From Paragordius varius (taxonomy: Eukaryota > Nematomorpha), in the NCBI GenBank assembly GCA_964247055.1, contig OZ176058.1, positions 4,898,001-4,962,000 of the forward strand: DNA of 64,000 bases. The letters run 5' to 3'. The notes below the pieces were generated by a model, which was not told where the DNA came from, did not search any database, and worked only from the letters and a program-made list of their open reading frames with translations. A program made the translations under genes and the position numbers. Positions 24,640-38,300 of this stretch are shown here, piece by piece. The number at the start of each line of letters is the position of its first letter. The stretch's first letter is position 1.

Positions 24640-24990
24640 CTCACCCAACCCAAAATTAAAAAATATTATGAAATAAACCGCTTTTTCTGTTTCTATCAAT
24701 GTTAGATGTGATTTAAATAAAAAATTAGCGTTAATTTTACCCTTAAAATTAAACGAAGACGATATTTTGCAAAAATTTTATAAAATAAAAATGACGTCGA
24801 AGTAGTTTGACATGGAATTTTTTTATTTATTGATATTTTGGCATATTTATATAATTTATATTAGGATAGAAGCATAAATTTTAATTGGGATCTTTTCCTT
24901 TAGTAGTTTTTTAAAAATCCTAACTAAAGTTTAGTCAGGGTATTTAGATATCCCAATCGAATCGAAGTGTTGAACAAAACAACGCCGGGA
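24640..24990 (+). repeat. Copy of the palindrome-edge repeat in the central spacer
   Basis: Similar to 340-660 and, inverted, to 59300-59640. It shares 'aaaccgctttttctgtttct', 'attttacccttaaa', a taaaaatgacgtcg block, 'tatttatataattt' and a closing atcccaatcgaat block. It is the only sequence I can find that occurs both at the centre and at the outer edges of the inverted duplication. Confidence 0.7.
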
Positions 24991-25103
24991 TTCCGCAATA
25001 GAATTTTTATATGCTAAATTTTGACATCAAATAAATATTTTTTTAATAAATGCATAATTTCAGAAATTCAATTTTAAGCAAAATTTTGTTTTTCCTATTT
25101 TTA

Positions 25104-25341
25104 GGCATGATGGAAACGGCCTTTCAGATATTGTAATATTTTTGCATATAATAATGTTGAACTTCTCTATCGATTTGGAATTTTAATTTAAAGGTTCGTT
25201 ACATTATGGATTTTTATATACAAAAACACAAATATTAATTAATATTCTGAGGTTATTGAAACGCAAAACATCATTGAATTATGTAGAATAAGTGTTTTTT
25301 GTAATAATCTAAAGGCCTTTTTATGCCGTTTCCATCATGCT
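25104..25341. mobile_element. Short element with GGCATGATGGAAACGGC inverted ends
   Basis: The block aggcatgatggaaacggc at 25104-25121 is inverted as gccgtttccatcatgc at 25326-25341. Inner matches are 'ggcctttcaga' with 'tctaaaggcc'. The spacing is about 240 bp. It looks like a MITE that is single copy in this window; no target duplication is clear. Confidence 0.6.
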
Positions 25342-26238
25342 TTATTATAATATAAAATATGCTCTAAAAAATTTGAAAAATTATATTTTTGTTACTATGC
25401 ATTTATTTAAATTATTGTATGATGGCATCTAGCTTATGGCTAAATTTTTATCGGGCCATCCGGGCATTCTTGTGTTTATTTTTGAAAACTAGCTAGAAAA
25501 ATAAATTAATGCTTTCGAGGCCCACATTTTATATTTGAAATTTTTAAAAATTTTGTTTTTTTTTTAATGTATGATATTGGAATAAAGCATTCTTTCATAA
25601 AAAAATTTTATTACGAAATCTGAAGTTACTTTTTAGTGTGTTATTTTTCTTATATAACTGTAAAGCCCCAAACTAAATGCCATGTGATTCCTAATATATT
25701 TTTCTATAAAAATAATTTTATTATGTGATTTTTTGTATACACTGTATATATAATCAATTTCAACTCATTATCAATAATTAACTTTTGTTTTTAATTTTTA
25801 GTTATTGTTGACTTTGATGTCCGCAAGTTCCAGGGTTTTAAATGTTATCCCTTTTGGATATAAAACTACTTCAAAATTGATTTGCAATAAGTTTGAACTG
25901 CACAACAACCAAATAACAATATAATATTCTATTTTTTATTTATTTATTAAGGTCTAATTTAACAAATTTATATTAGAAATATACTGGTACAGAACACTCA
26001 ATGATAATATTAAATATCAAATAAAAAGTAATAAATTTTTGTATAATAGATTAATAAAATTTAAAAATATTTTTACATTAAAATATCTCAATTTTAAAAT
26101 GCACAGATGTAAAATATATTTCAGTAAAATTAATTTACATGCACGTTTACACATGCCATTAAACACTTTATCGATTGCGTAGGCTTTGAAATAAGGGTAA
26201 AAATTTTATTAACTCTTAGAAATATGATCTAAAAGAAA

Positions 26239-28799
26239 ATGGCTACACGCGGTTTATTTGATATTTTTATTTTGTTGCGCAACAATTCCCTCCAATCCAA
26301 GTTTTTTCCATCATCTTACGACGCAGTAAGTTTACTTATTTGAGTAAATATTTATTTAAAAACTATTCTTTCAGGCAAAATCTTATCTTATTTATTATAT
26401 TGTTAATAATTACACCGTTTAAATTGTTAATATTAATTTTCTTAAAAGGATGAATACTCAATAAGCATAAAAAAGTTATGATTTGTAAAAATTGTGTCTA
26501 TAATTTGTATTCTATAATTTAAAAAAATATTATTTTTTTATTTTAAAATAAAATTTTAATCGATACTATGCCCACCCTCTTAAATTTGCCCTTTGAAATA
26601 TTCAGTAAATTTTGATTTATCAAGACAAAACCTAAAAAGTTAAAAATAACGCAACACCAAACGATACGTCAAATTTTAAAAATTATTTTTTCAGACAATT
26701 ACATTTTACGAAGTTTTTATATTAAAGCTTAAATTATATAAACTCATTGAATAATCCTCTTCTGTATAATTTTAGTTTTTTATTTTCTTTTGAATTTTAA
26801 TTTTTTTATAACAACTAAAAAGATTAGTTTAATACGGTTAAAACATTTTATTTAAATTATTTTAATTAATTTCAGAATTTTTAAACCAAAAAAATATATA
26901 ATATTATTTTATTCTACTGATTAAAAAAAATCATTTTTTACTATAATATTTTAAAGCTTTATTTTATGAATTTTTTATGTATTTATTTATTTGACATATA
27001 GTATGATGTAGATGAAAAATGTGCTTTAATTTCAAACCAAGATATAGAAATGGGCCTTTTACCTTTCAATCAAACAACCAAAAATCGCGTAAAAAGAAAT
27101 GAAAAGCTTACAGTAAAAATTAAAATTTAAACACGTTTAAAAATATAAGGACAAATATTTTCTTTTAACTTACTTAAAGTTTAATCATTAAATTTTGAGG
27201 TTTTTTGAAACAAAACTTAATTCATACTTTATTTAAGCAAAATTTTACAGTAAAAGTCAAAATTATACAGACAAAACGTAAAAATATAAGGTCAAATATT
27301 TTTTTCTAAAAGACAACAATATTTTTTACATCTAGATTTTTTTTGATTATAACTTACATTCATAGTTTATTTGAGCAAAATTTTACAGTAAAAGTTAAAA
27401 TTTAAACACGATTAAAAATATAAAGACAAATCATTTTTTTTAACATACTTAAAGACAACAAACCATACTTTTTAAATCTTGATTTTTTTTGATTAAAACT
27501 TACATTCATAGTTTATTTGAGCATAATTTTACAGTAAAAGTAAAAATTATACGGACAAAACGGAAAAATATAAAGACAAATCGTTTTCTTTTAACTTACT
27601 TAAAGTTAACCATATTTTTTAAATCTTGAGGTTTTTTGAAACAAAACTTACATTCATAGTTTATTTGAGCAAAATTTTACAGAAAAAATTGAAATTTATT
27701 ATGGACAAAAGGTAAAAATATAAGGACAAATATTTTCTTTTAACTTAAAGACAATAAACCATACCTTTTAACTCTTGATTTTTTTTGATTAAAACTTACA
27801 TTCATAGTTTATTTAAGCCAAATTATACAGTAAAAGTCAAAATTATACGGAAGGACAAAAGGTAAAAATATAAAGACAAATATTTTTTAATAACTTATTT
27901 TAAGTTAATCATATTTTGTAAATCTTGTGTTTTTAAAAACTTACATACATAGTTTATTTGAGCAAAATTTTACAGTAAAAGTCAAAATTATACGGACAAA
28001 ACGGAAAAATATAAAGACAAATATTTTCTACTAACTTAAAGATAACCATACTTTTTTAAATCTTGATTTTTTTTGATTAGAACTTATTATATGATATTGA
28101 AAATTTTGAAATACATATACATATTACTAACACAATCAATTTTATATCTAACATTCGTAATTAAATAGCTTATAGAGGAAAATTAAGGTTTAAAAAGTAT
28201 ATTTTTCTTTTCAAAAGTATGGCTGTCTTTATATTTTTACGTTTTGTCCGTATAATTTCAATTTTTACTGTATAAAGACTAATTTTTTCTTTTAACTTAC
28301 TTTAAATTAACCACCTTTTCAAACACTTACATTCATTGTGTTAAGGAAAAATTTAATATACCATTTGCACTTCAAGTTGGTCCTTTGACATTTTGTTTTG
28401 TTTTAAATTTTTATCATTAATTCGTATATCATCTATTGTATTTTATTGTTTTTAACCTAATTTCTATTTAACATACATTTTAACTAATATCAACTTTTAA
28501 ATATTGAAAAACCGTATATATTTATTAATTTCTTAAGATTATTTTGGATATTTATGAGATTTTATCTTGTAATTAAAAATATATAAGTTTTTGGGGTTAT
28601 TATTTACATTTTTTCATTGAAATCATTCTAAAATCATTAACTTTGCAAAATAATTAGTTGGAAACAAAAAAGTGGTTTTTAAATAAAAATTATTTTTAAA
28701 TAAATAAATATATAATAAATAAAGAAAATTATGGTTAAATCAAAATTTAAAAATTTTAAAGACCAACTTGAAGTGTTCAAGGACCTTCTTGAAGTGCAA

Positions 28800-28843
<44 letters not shown>

Positions 28844-29521
28844 TTTACAATTCAATTTCACCCTTGAACAATTCAAATTCCCTCTCAAATAAAATATATG
28901 TTTTTTAAGATTAAAAAGTATTTATATTTATATATTTTTTAAAAATAAAAATTTTGTTTTGAATTAAATACTAAAAAAAAATGATAAACTATACCATAAA
29001 CATATATTTCATATTAATAATGAATTATATTAGTTTGAAAACACATAATTTATTTTTAGGGTGAATTTGAATTGTTTAAGGGTGAATATGAATTGATCAA
29101 GGGTGAATTTGAACTGTAAATGGTATATATATGTATATATAGTAAAAATTGAAATGCTATGGACAAAACGTGAAAATATAAAAACAAAATTTTTTTCTAG
29201 AACTATACTAAAAGAATTGTTTTAATGCAAAGTGTGAAATAGGTGTATATAATAGTAACACAATTTACAATTGTGTAACAAAATAGCTTATATGTTAAAA
29301 ATTAAGGTTTTGAAAAGTATGGTAAAATATTTTTATCTTTATATTTTCACGTTTTGTCCCTATAATTTTTTTTACTGTAATATATATTATATACATATGT
29401 TTAAATATTTTGACACAATTTACATATTTTTGAAAAATTTTTTATTTACTATAGTTATCTTTTGCATATAAAAACTAAATTTTTTATTTTGTACGTGTTT
29501 TATCCGTATAATTTTATTTTT

Positions 29522-29585
<64 letters not shown>

Positions 29586-32500
29586 TCAATGTTTTAACAC
29601 AATTTACATATCTATTTTTAAAAAATTAATTAAGTATGGTTATCTTTAAAATATAAAAAAACTATTTCATTTAATTTTTACGTGTTTTATCAGTAAAATT
29701 TCAATTTTAATATCAAGAATTTTTCAACTACTTATGAATCTCATCAAAAGGGGCTGGTAAAGCAAAATCATGGCAATCAACAAAATGGAAATTCAATAAT
29801 AGAAAATCAACAGAATAAAGAACCTAGATGGCTTGAAATTGTTAATGAGGTTTGTTTGTTGATATTATAATAATTTTACAGGTAAAAATTTGTAAATAAA
29901 GTAAAAAGATATTTATATTTTTGGTTATAACGACAAAATTAACTTGATTTTTTAAATGATTTATTATTTGTTTTATAAATCTATAACATTTATACCTCGA
30001 ATTTATTCTTGAACAATTTAAGTTCGCCCTTGAATTATTTTAATTCACCCCCTAATTCAAATTCACCCTTGAACAATTATTATTCACCCTTGAACAATTC
30101 AAATTCACCCTTTAACAATGTAAATTTACCTTTGAACTGTTAATATTCACCCTTTAACAATTCAAATCATACCCTAAAATTATTTATATTCTCCCTTTAA
30201 CAATTTAAATCTCACCCTAAAATTAATCAATTTTTAAATGAATATTAAAAATTATGTATAATTTTTATATTTTTTTTATTATTAGTTTGAAATACTAAAA
30301 TTTCGTTTAAAATTAGTAATATCATAATACTGAAAAAAATAATAAACTGATGGCTATAAAGAAATCCTAAAAACATATAGCTTATTTTTAGGAGGGGGAA
30401 TTTACAGTAAAAATTGAAGTTATACTATGGAAAAAAACGTGTAAAAATAAAAAGACAAATATTTTTTTCTAAAAAACAACCCCATACTTTTTAAAACTTA
30501 ATTAATTAAATGAAACACATTCTTTAAACCTGTAAAGTAAAATATAAAGAGATAAATATAAGGTAACACAATTAATTATATATATTTTACAATCGTAATT
30601 GAATGATTTTTATATAGAACTTAAGATTTGAAAAGTTTTTTTTGAAAAAAAATCTTGTCTTTATGTTTTTACGCTTTGTCCGTATAATTTCAATTATTAG
30701 GGTGAATTGTTTCAACAAAATATAAGATCTAAAAAATCTTTTGTCAAAATGTTTTAACATATTAACTTACAGTAAAAATTGAAATTATACGGACAAAATG
30801 TAAAAATATAAAGACATTTTTTTAAGACAACCATACTTTTTTAAACCTTAATTTATCCTATAAAAAAACATTTTAATTACAATCGTAAAATACATTTTTG
30901 ATTGTGTTACCAATTTACATTTCTATATTATATTTTGGAGTTTATAACAATAAGTTATATAAAAATCAAGAATAAAAAAGTATGGTTGTCTTTTAAGTTT
31001 TTTGTCTGTATATTTTCACGTTTTGTCCATAGTATAATTTCAATTTTTACTGTATCTTTTCTGGGGGCTGGAAATCCTAAATAAGGTTTGTTTGCCTTTT
31101 ATATTAGTTTTTCAGTAAAAATTTTAAAAAAAGTAAACTAAAAAGAGTTTAATAATCTTTTTTGGTAATAACGACAAAATTAATCAAAATTGCTACTAGT
31201 TTTTAATTTATTTATTAAAAGGCATGATTATGTTATAAAGCCATATATTTCGGATTACAGGTATTAATGATAATTCACCCTATACAATTTAAATTCTCCC
31301 TAACAAATAATTATGGGATGCAAAGACCGACTCCCACCTCCTCGCGGGGCATCCCGGGTAACGCTAACGGGAGCGGCACTGTTTGTAAAGAACAGTCAAT
31401 GAACATCAATCCACAAGGAGAAAAACTAGTGTGTGGGGCGTGGCGGAATTGAGATTGGCTGTCTCATTTTCTTACAAAATACCACAATGCCTGTATTCAC
31501 ACACATGGTTTTAAAGCGGGTTTATCTGGGCGCTATAACCAGCAGCCAGATGATAATAACGATAATATAAGTACTTAAAACGAAAGATGGAGTGGGAGCT
31601 TCCAAAGCCCAGAAAGGCACCTCCCTCGGCCGTAGACTTAAATCTACAAACGGATTGAGAGATTCGAAGTCTTTTCAGACACTCTCTAGCCTGGTACAGC
31701 GAATAAGGTACTCTCTCCTCCGAGTTAAGAGGTTGGCTATAAGGGCATATAGTCTATAAAAATCAAGCCTCATTACTTTTACCATGTTCAACAGCGAAAT
31801 AATAATGAATAAATACTACTTATAAAAGCGTCTTTGAAACTTTATATTATATATTTTTATACTGCATAATAATAATAATTATATTTATAATACATCTACG
31901 GAAAAGTGAAATGTTACCTGAGAAAAAATCATTTAATATTAAAAATAATAACTTTAAATTTGGCACATGGAATGTCGGAACTCTTGTTGGAAAAGCTTGG
32001 ATGATAATAAATGCGATTAAAGAACAAAAGCTTGACATATGTTGTTTACAAGAAACTCGTTTTAAAAACGGAGGTAATTATCAACATGAGGGTTTTACAC
32101 TGTATTATGAAGGAGGAAAATCAGGGAAATCAGGGGTAGCAATAGCCATAAACGATCAGATAAAAGATAATATAATTGACATTACACGTCACAGCGACAG
32201 AATTATTCAAATGCGAGTGGCTCTCAATAATACCACCCTTAACATACTATCCATCTATACCCCTCAACAGGGTCAAAATGAAACTACCAAACAGGAATTT
32301 TGGAATCAGCTTTATCAGATCGCACAAAATGTTCCCACAACTGACATACTTCTGATCGGCGGAGATTTTAATGGACACATTGGAATGCACGCTGATGGTT
32401 ATGAAGGTATACACGGTGGAGTAGGTATTGGCTCTCGCAACAAAGAGGGCGAAACCCTCTTGGAATTCTGCAGAGCCGCAAACTTATTGATTTGCAACAC

Positions 32501-35050
32501 ACACTTCTGTAAAAAACCTAGCCAAATCCACACATATAAAAGCGGAAATCACACATCGCAAATAGATTTTGTGTTGCTGAACCAACAACTTAGAAAAATT
32601 ATAACCAACTTTAAAACTTATGAATATGATACACAACATAAACTAATAGTTGCTTTTTTAATAATAAATAAGAACCGACCTAGCCCTAAAAAATTGCCAC
32701 AACTTAACGTTGCAAAACTTAATGATCCTAAAACAAAGCATCAATACATCAACCAAATTACACCTGAACTAAAACATTCCCCTAACAACGTTCATGACGG
32801 CTGGGAGCATCTCAAAAACACCCTTCTCTCAAACGTTTCCAAAATCTGCGGAAGAAAACGTACCAAAACAAAATCTCAATGGTGGTGGCAAAGCGATATT
32901 AAACCCTTATTGAATGAGAAAAGAGATGCCTTTAAGAAATGGAAAGCTTCTAAACATGATGATGACAAACATTTTTACATAATGGTTAAAAAAAGAGTAA
33001 AGAAAATAATAGCTGACAAAATGAATGAAAGATGTTTGGAAATGGCCAAAAAACTTGAGGGAGAAATTAAAAACTTAAAAGTTTTTAAAACACTAAAAAA
33101 TATTAATAATAATAAAAAAGATATTCGGGTAGTGAAGGCCATAAAAGATAAAAATAACAACACAGTTACTGACACTCTTAGCATTCAAAATGTATGGACA
33201 CAATACATGCAAAATACACTGAATTTCCAGCATTCAAATGTCGAGATCCCAAACTTACCTCCAGTTATTGGGCCACCCCCAATTATTACTCCAGAAGATG
33301 TGAGCTTAGCCATGCAAAAATGTAAAATCAATAAGGCATCTGGTCCAACGGAAATTAAAACTGAAATGTACAAAAATATTCCTGAAGCAATTACCTATTT
33401 CACAGAGCTATTTAATCTGATTATAATGGAGGAAAAAATCCCGAACGACTGGAACCAAAGTGTCATAATTCCAATATATAAAAACAAAGGCGACATGCTC
33501 AACTGCGCCTCCTACAGACCATTAAAATTACTTGAACACGCAACCAAATTATTCGAAATAATTATAGAAAAGAAAATACGTCAGCTTTGCTCGATTGACG
33601 AAAACCAATTCGGTTTCCAACAGGGGATCAGCACCTCTGACGCCATATTCATTCTTAGAAGGCTACAAGAGAACTACAGATGCAAAAACAAAACCCTATA
33701 TCACATCTTTATTGATTTAAGCCGTGCATTCGACTGCATCCCGCGGTCCATGATCACATTTGCGTTACGAAAAAAAGAAATCCCGGAATGGATAATAAGA
33801 ATAATAAACTTACTATATGAGAACACCACTAGTTGCGTGAGAACTCCCGTGGGTGATACCAACCAATTTCCAGTAACTGTCGGACTACACCAGGGCTCCA
33901 TCCTCAGTCCATTACTATTTATCATCATTATGGATGTAATAACTGATAATATAAAAACAGGTTTACCTTTTGAGATGATGTACGCTGACGACATAATACT
34001 AACAGCCACCAGCGAAACAGACATTATCAATAAATATAACCTCTGGAAATCTACTTTAGAAAAATTTGGCCTCAAAATTAACACAGATAAAACAAAGGCT
34101 TTAATAACAGGCTCACCGGTACCTGTAATAAAATTCCCTTGCTCCATTTGTCACTCTGAAGTGAAACTTAATTCCATCAAATGCACTAAATGCCAGCTGT
34201 GGGTCCATAAAAAGTGCTCACAAATTAAAGGAAGTTTATTGGGAATTGAAAATTTTATATGTAAAGCTTGTGCAACACCAGATATAAACCCAAATAATCC
34301 CACACAAACCACCTACCTTCCAACTACAAACATCGAAATAGTAAACAAGTACAATTACCTGGGTGACACAATAGCAGCTGATATGAATATTAAAAACGCC
34401 ATAACAACACGGACACATCAGGCTTGGGCCAAATTTCATCAACTCAAGTATATAATGAAACACAAACACATTTCAAACCCAAACAAGGGCAAAATCTACA
34501 CGATTGCCATTCGCCCTGCCCTCACCTATGCTAGCGAATGTTGGCCCTTAAACCAAACTAATGAAAATAAATTATGTGACATAGAAAGAAAAATCCTCAA
34601 CTCATGCCTCACCAATCAGTATCACAATGATAAAACAAATAATAATAAAAGCATACATAATCTGTTTCATATCGCACCTATGTCTTCTTTTCTCAGAGCA
34701 AATCGTCTCAGATACTGGGGTCACATTGAACGCTCAAATAGTTGGATTAACAAAATTAGATCCTTTCATCCGAACGGCAATTTAAAACGAGGCAGACCAT
34801 ACCATGATTGGGAAAAAACACTCAGCAATGACTTACACTTAACTCAATTGAACAAAGACGATTGTCTCGATCGCAAGCTATTTCGCTCAAGAATTTGGAA
34901 GCTGGCACATGCTGGACAAACAACGACTTGATGATGATGATAACAAATAATTATGTGTTTTCGGGCAGCTAATATAACTCATCATTAATAAGAATTATAT
35001 TATGTGGCTTTTTACAGTAATATCTTTATTTCAAACGAAGTTTCATTTTT

Positions 35051-35088
<38 letters not shown>

Positions 35089-35329
35089 TAATCTATAATC
35101 TTAAAAACACGTAATTTATATTGGGGTGAATTCGAATTGTTTAAGGGTAATTTTGAATTGTTTAGTAAATTTAAATCGTTTAAGGAGATAAATTCGAAAT
35201 ATAAATGGTATATTATATTCATAGTGTTAACATTTTTTACATGGATAAACTTTTTACACAATTTTTTTCGAAACCGATCTCAACACTAATTGAGCTTTGA
35301 TTTCTCTTTTTAGAATTTTTAATTCAAAT

Positions 35330-35372
<43 letters not shown>

Positions 35373-38300
35373 TTTTCTCTATTAACTCAGGTAAACTATG
35401 GAATTGAAAAAATTGGTCAAAAAATTATTGAATTAGATGCGTTACATGTTAAGAAAGTTTGTATGCCTACTTTGGATGATACCACTTATAATACCAATAA
35501 TAATAATCAGGTAAATGTCACCAATAATCCTAATCTTGACATTCAAAAGAAAAGTGAACAAATAACTCAGGTAAATTTTTGAAAATTACAGGTAAAAATC
35601 TTTTAAGAATTTTTTAAAATCAAAAAATATGAAAAATTACAAAAAAAGTTGAAAAAAATTGATAAATATTTAGATTTTTTTTTATATTTCTTACATATAT
35701 TGTATTGGTTATCTTTATATCTAAAAAATTTTAAAAAATTTCATAGTTAAAAATTAAAATGATAAATCTGTTCTTAAGGACAAATATTTTTTTGATTTTT
35801 TTTCATTGTTTTATTTTCCACTAAAATAAATGTCACCAATAATAATTTCGACATTGAAGAAGAGTAAACAAATAATTCAGGTAAATACAAGATTACAGGT
35901 AAAAATGTTTTAAAGAGTGATCAAAGGTGAATTATTGTTTAGGGTAAATTTAAACTGTAAATGGTATATATATATGTATAGATGTTACAACATTGTCAAT
36001 CACTAGTCAAATGCATAAATAATCAAAAACAACTTCAACTCAACAATAACACGAATACAGAAGAAAAAAACAGCCCTAGGGAAATTCAACTTAAACGTAA
36101 TATTACAACTTTTCTAGCTCGACAATTGTGTGACCTTACCTTGTCTTTTCGTCGAAGTCAATCCACTTACCTTAAAGGTTTTGCTTTGAAATTTTCGCGT
36201 TAAAATTTTTTTTAAACATTAAAAAAATAATTTTTTGATTTTAACTAAAATAGCTTTCAAGAAACATTTAAACGCAATAAAACAACCTTATTAGCTAAGT
36301 TGTGTGATTTACCCTTGAGCTTTCGACAAAGTTAATCCACTCAAATTTTCTCGTTTAACTTATCTTAAAGGTTTTGCTTTAAAGTTTTCTGGAAATTGAA
36401 ATTTTGAAAATGTTTTAAAGTGTTAAAATAGAGTTTTAAAACTAAGTCTGTTGAAAAAACCCTTTAAGAAACGCAACTTAAACATTATATGACTTAATTT
36501 ATCTTTTCGACGAAGTCAATCCACTTATCTTAAAGGTTTTGCTTTTGGAGTTTTTAAATTTTCAAAGTTTGAGTTTTACCTTGAGTTTTTGGCGAAGTCA
36601 ATCCACTTATCTTAAAAGTTTTGCCTTCAAATTTTGAAATTTTTTGAGTTTTAAAACAAATTCTGTTGAAAAACGCTTAAAAATTGCAACTTAAACGCAA
36701 TATAACAACTTTCCTAGCTAAACAATTGTGTGACCTAATCTTGTCTTTTCGCCGAAGTCAATCCACTTACCTTAAAGGTTTTGCTTTATAATTTTTTATT
36801 TTTTCAAAGTTTGAGTTTTTAAACAATTCTGTTAAAAATCGCTTCAAGAAATGCAACTTAAACGTAATATAACAACTTTTTTAGCTAAACAATTGTGTGA
36901 CTTAACCTTGTCTTTTCGACGTAGTCAATCCACTTATCTTAAAGGTTTTGCTTTGAAATTTTAAATGTTTTTGAGTTTTAAAACAAAATCTGTTGAAAAA
37001 ACGCTTTAAGAAATACAACTCAAACGCAATATAACAACGTTTCTAGCTAAACAATTGTGTGACTTAACCTTGTCTTTTCGTCGAAGTCAATCCACTTACC
37101 TTAAAGGTTTTGCTTTTAAGTTTTCGCGTTTAAATTTTTTTGAGTTTTGAAACTGTTGAAAAAACGCTTTAAGAATTTCAACTTAAACGCAATATAACAA
37201 CTTTCCTAGCTAAACAATTGTGTGACTTAACCTTGTCTTTTCGACGAAGTCAATCCACTTACCTTAAAGGTTTTTTGAAATTTTGAATTTTCAAAGTTTG
37301 AAAGCGTTTCAAAGTGAATAATTAACTAATTTTTGGGTTTTAAAACAAATTCTTAATAAAAACGCTTAAGAAATGCCATTTAAACGCAAAAAAAACAATT
37401 TTTTTGTTAAACAATTGTGTGACCAAATCTTGTCTTTTCGTCGAATCCACTTATCTTAAAGGTTTTGCTTTGAATTTTTAATTTTTTAATGCGAAAAAGA
37501 TTCATGTTTGTATTAAAATTTGTATAAAAAAGTGAAACTTAAACGCAATATTACAACGTTTCTAGCTCGACAATTGTGTGACTTAACCTTGTCCTTTCGC
37601 CGTAGTCAATCCACTTATCTTAAAGGTTTTGCTTTAAAGTTTTCTGGAAATTGATTTTTTGAAAATGTTTTAAAGTGTTAAAATAGAGTTTTAAAACTAA
37701 GTCTGTTGAAAAAACGCGCCAAGAAATGCAACTTAAACGCAATATAACATTCCTAACTAAACAATTTTGTGAATTAACCTTGACTTTTCATCTAAGTCAA
37801 TCCATTACCTTAAAGGTTTTGCTTTCAAGTTTTCTGGTTTTAAATTGAAATTTTGAAGTATTAAAATAATTGATAAAACAAAATTCTTTATAAAAACGCT
37901 TGAAGAAAACCAACTTAAACGTAATATAACTTTTTAAGTTAAACAATTTCGTCGAAGTTAATCCACTTATCTTAAAGGTTTTGCTATTAAGTTTCTGGAA
38001 AAATTTAAATTTAGAAACATAAAAAAATAATTTTTTTAAGTTTTAAAACAAATCTGTTAACAAACGCTTCAAGAAATGCGATTTAACATTATATGACTTG
38101 ATTTTGTCTTTTCGCCGAAGTTAATCCATTCACCTTAAGGTTTTGCTTTAAAGTTATGAAATGTTTTAAAGTGAATAAAAAAAATAATTTTTTGTCTTTA
38201 AAACAAATTTTGCCTAAAAACCTTTTAAGAAATGCAACTTAAACGTAATATAACAACTTTCCTAGCTAAACAATTGTGTGACCTAACCTTGTCTTTTCGA

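Larger units (their letters stand above)
24256..25679. other. Unique spacer at the centre of the palindrome
   Basis: The arms stop matching at about 24255 and 25680. No gene is seen. Contents are a structured stretch rich in 'cttgcaagtcaagtcaa' motifs (about 24470-24650), a copy of the arm-outer repeat (24640-24990), and a small element with inverted ends (25104-25341). Confidence 0.75.
23687..26238. promoter_or_regulatory. Divergent 5' region between the two STX16 copies
   Basis: The two STX16 start codons point away from each other across this 2.55-kb interval. The proximal approx. 570 bp on each side (23687-24255 and 25680-26238) are reverse complements and should contain the duplicated promoter. 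The middle is the unique spacer. I see no specific promoter motif that I would trust in such AT-rich DNA. Confidence 0.5.

Noticed and set aside
33701-34147. 148-residue and other minus-strand frames within the LINE
   Set aside because: They are shadows of the 1006-residue LINE polyprotein on the other strand.
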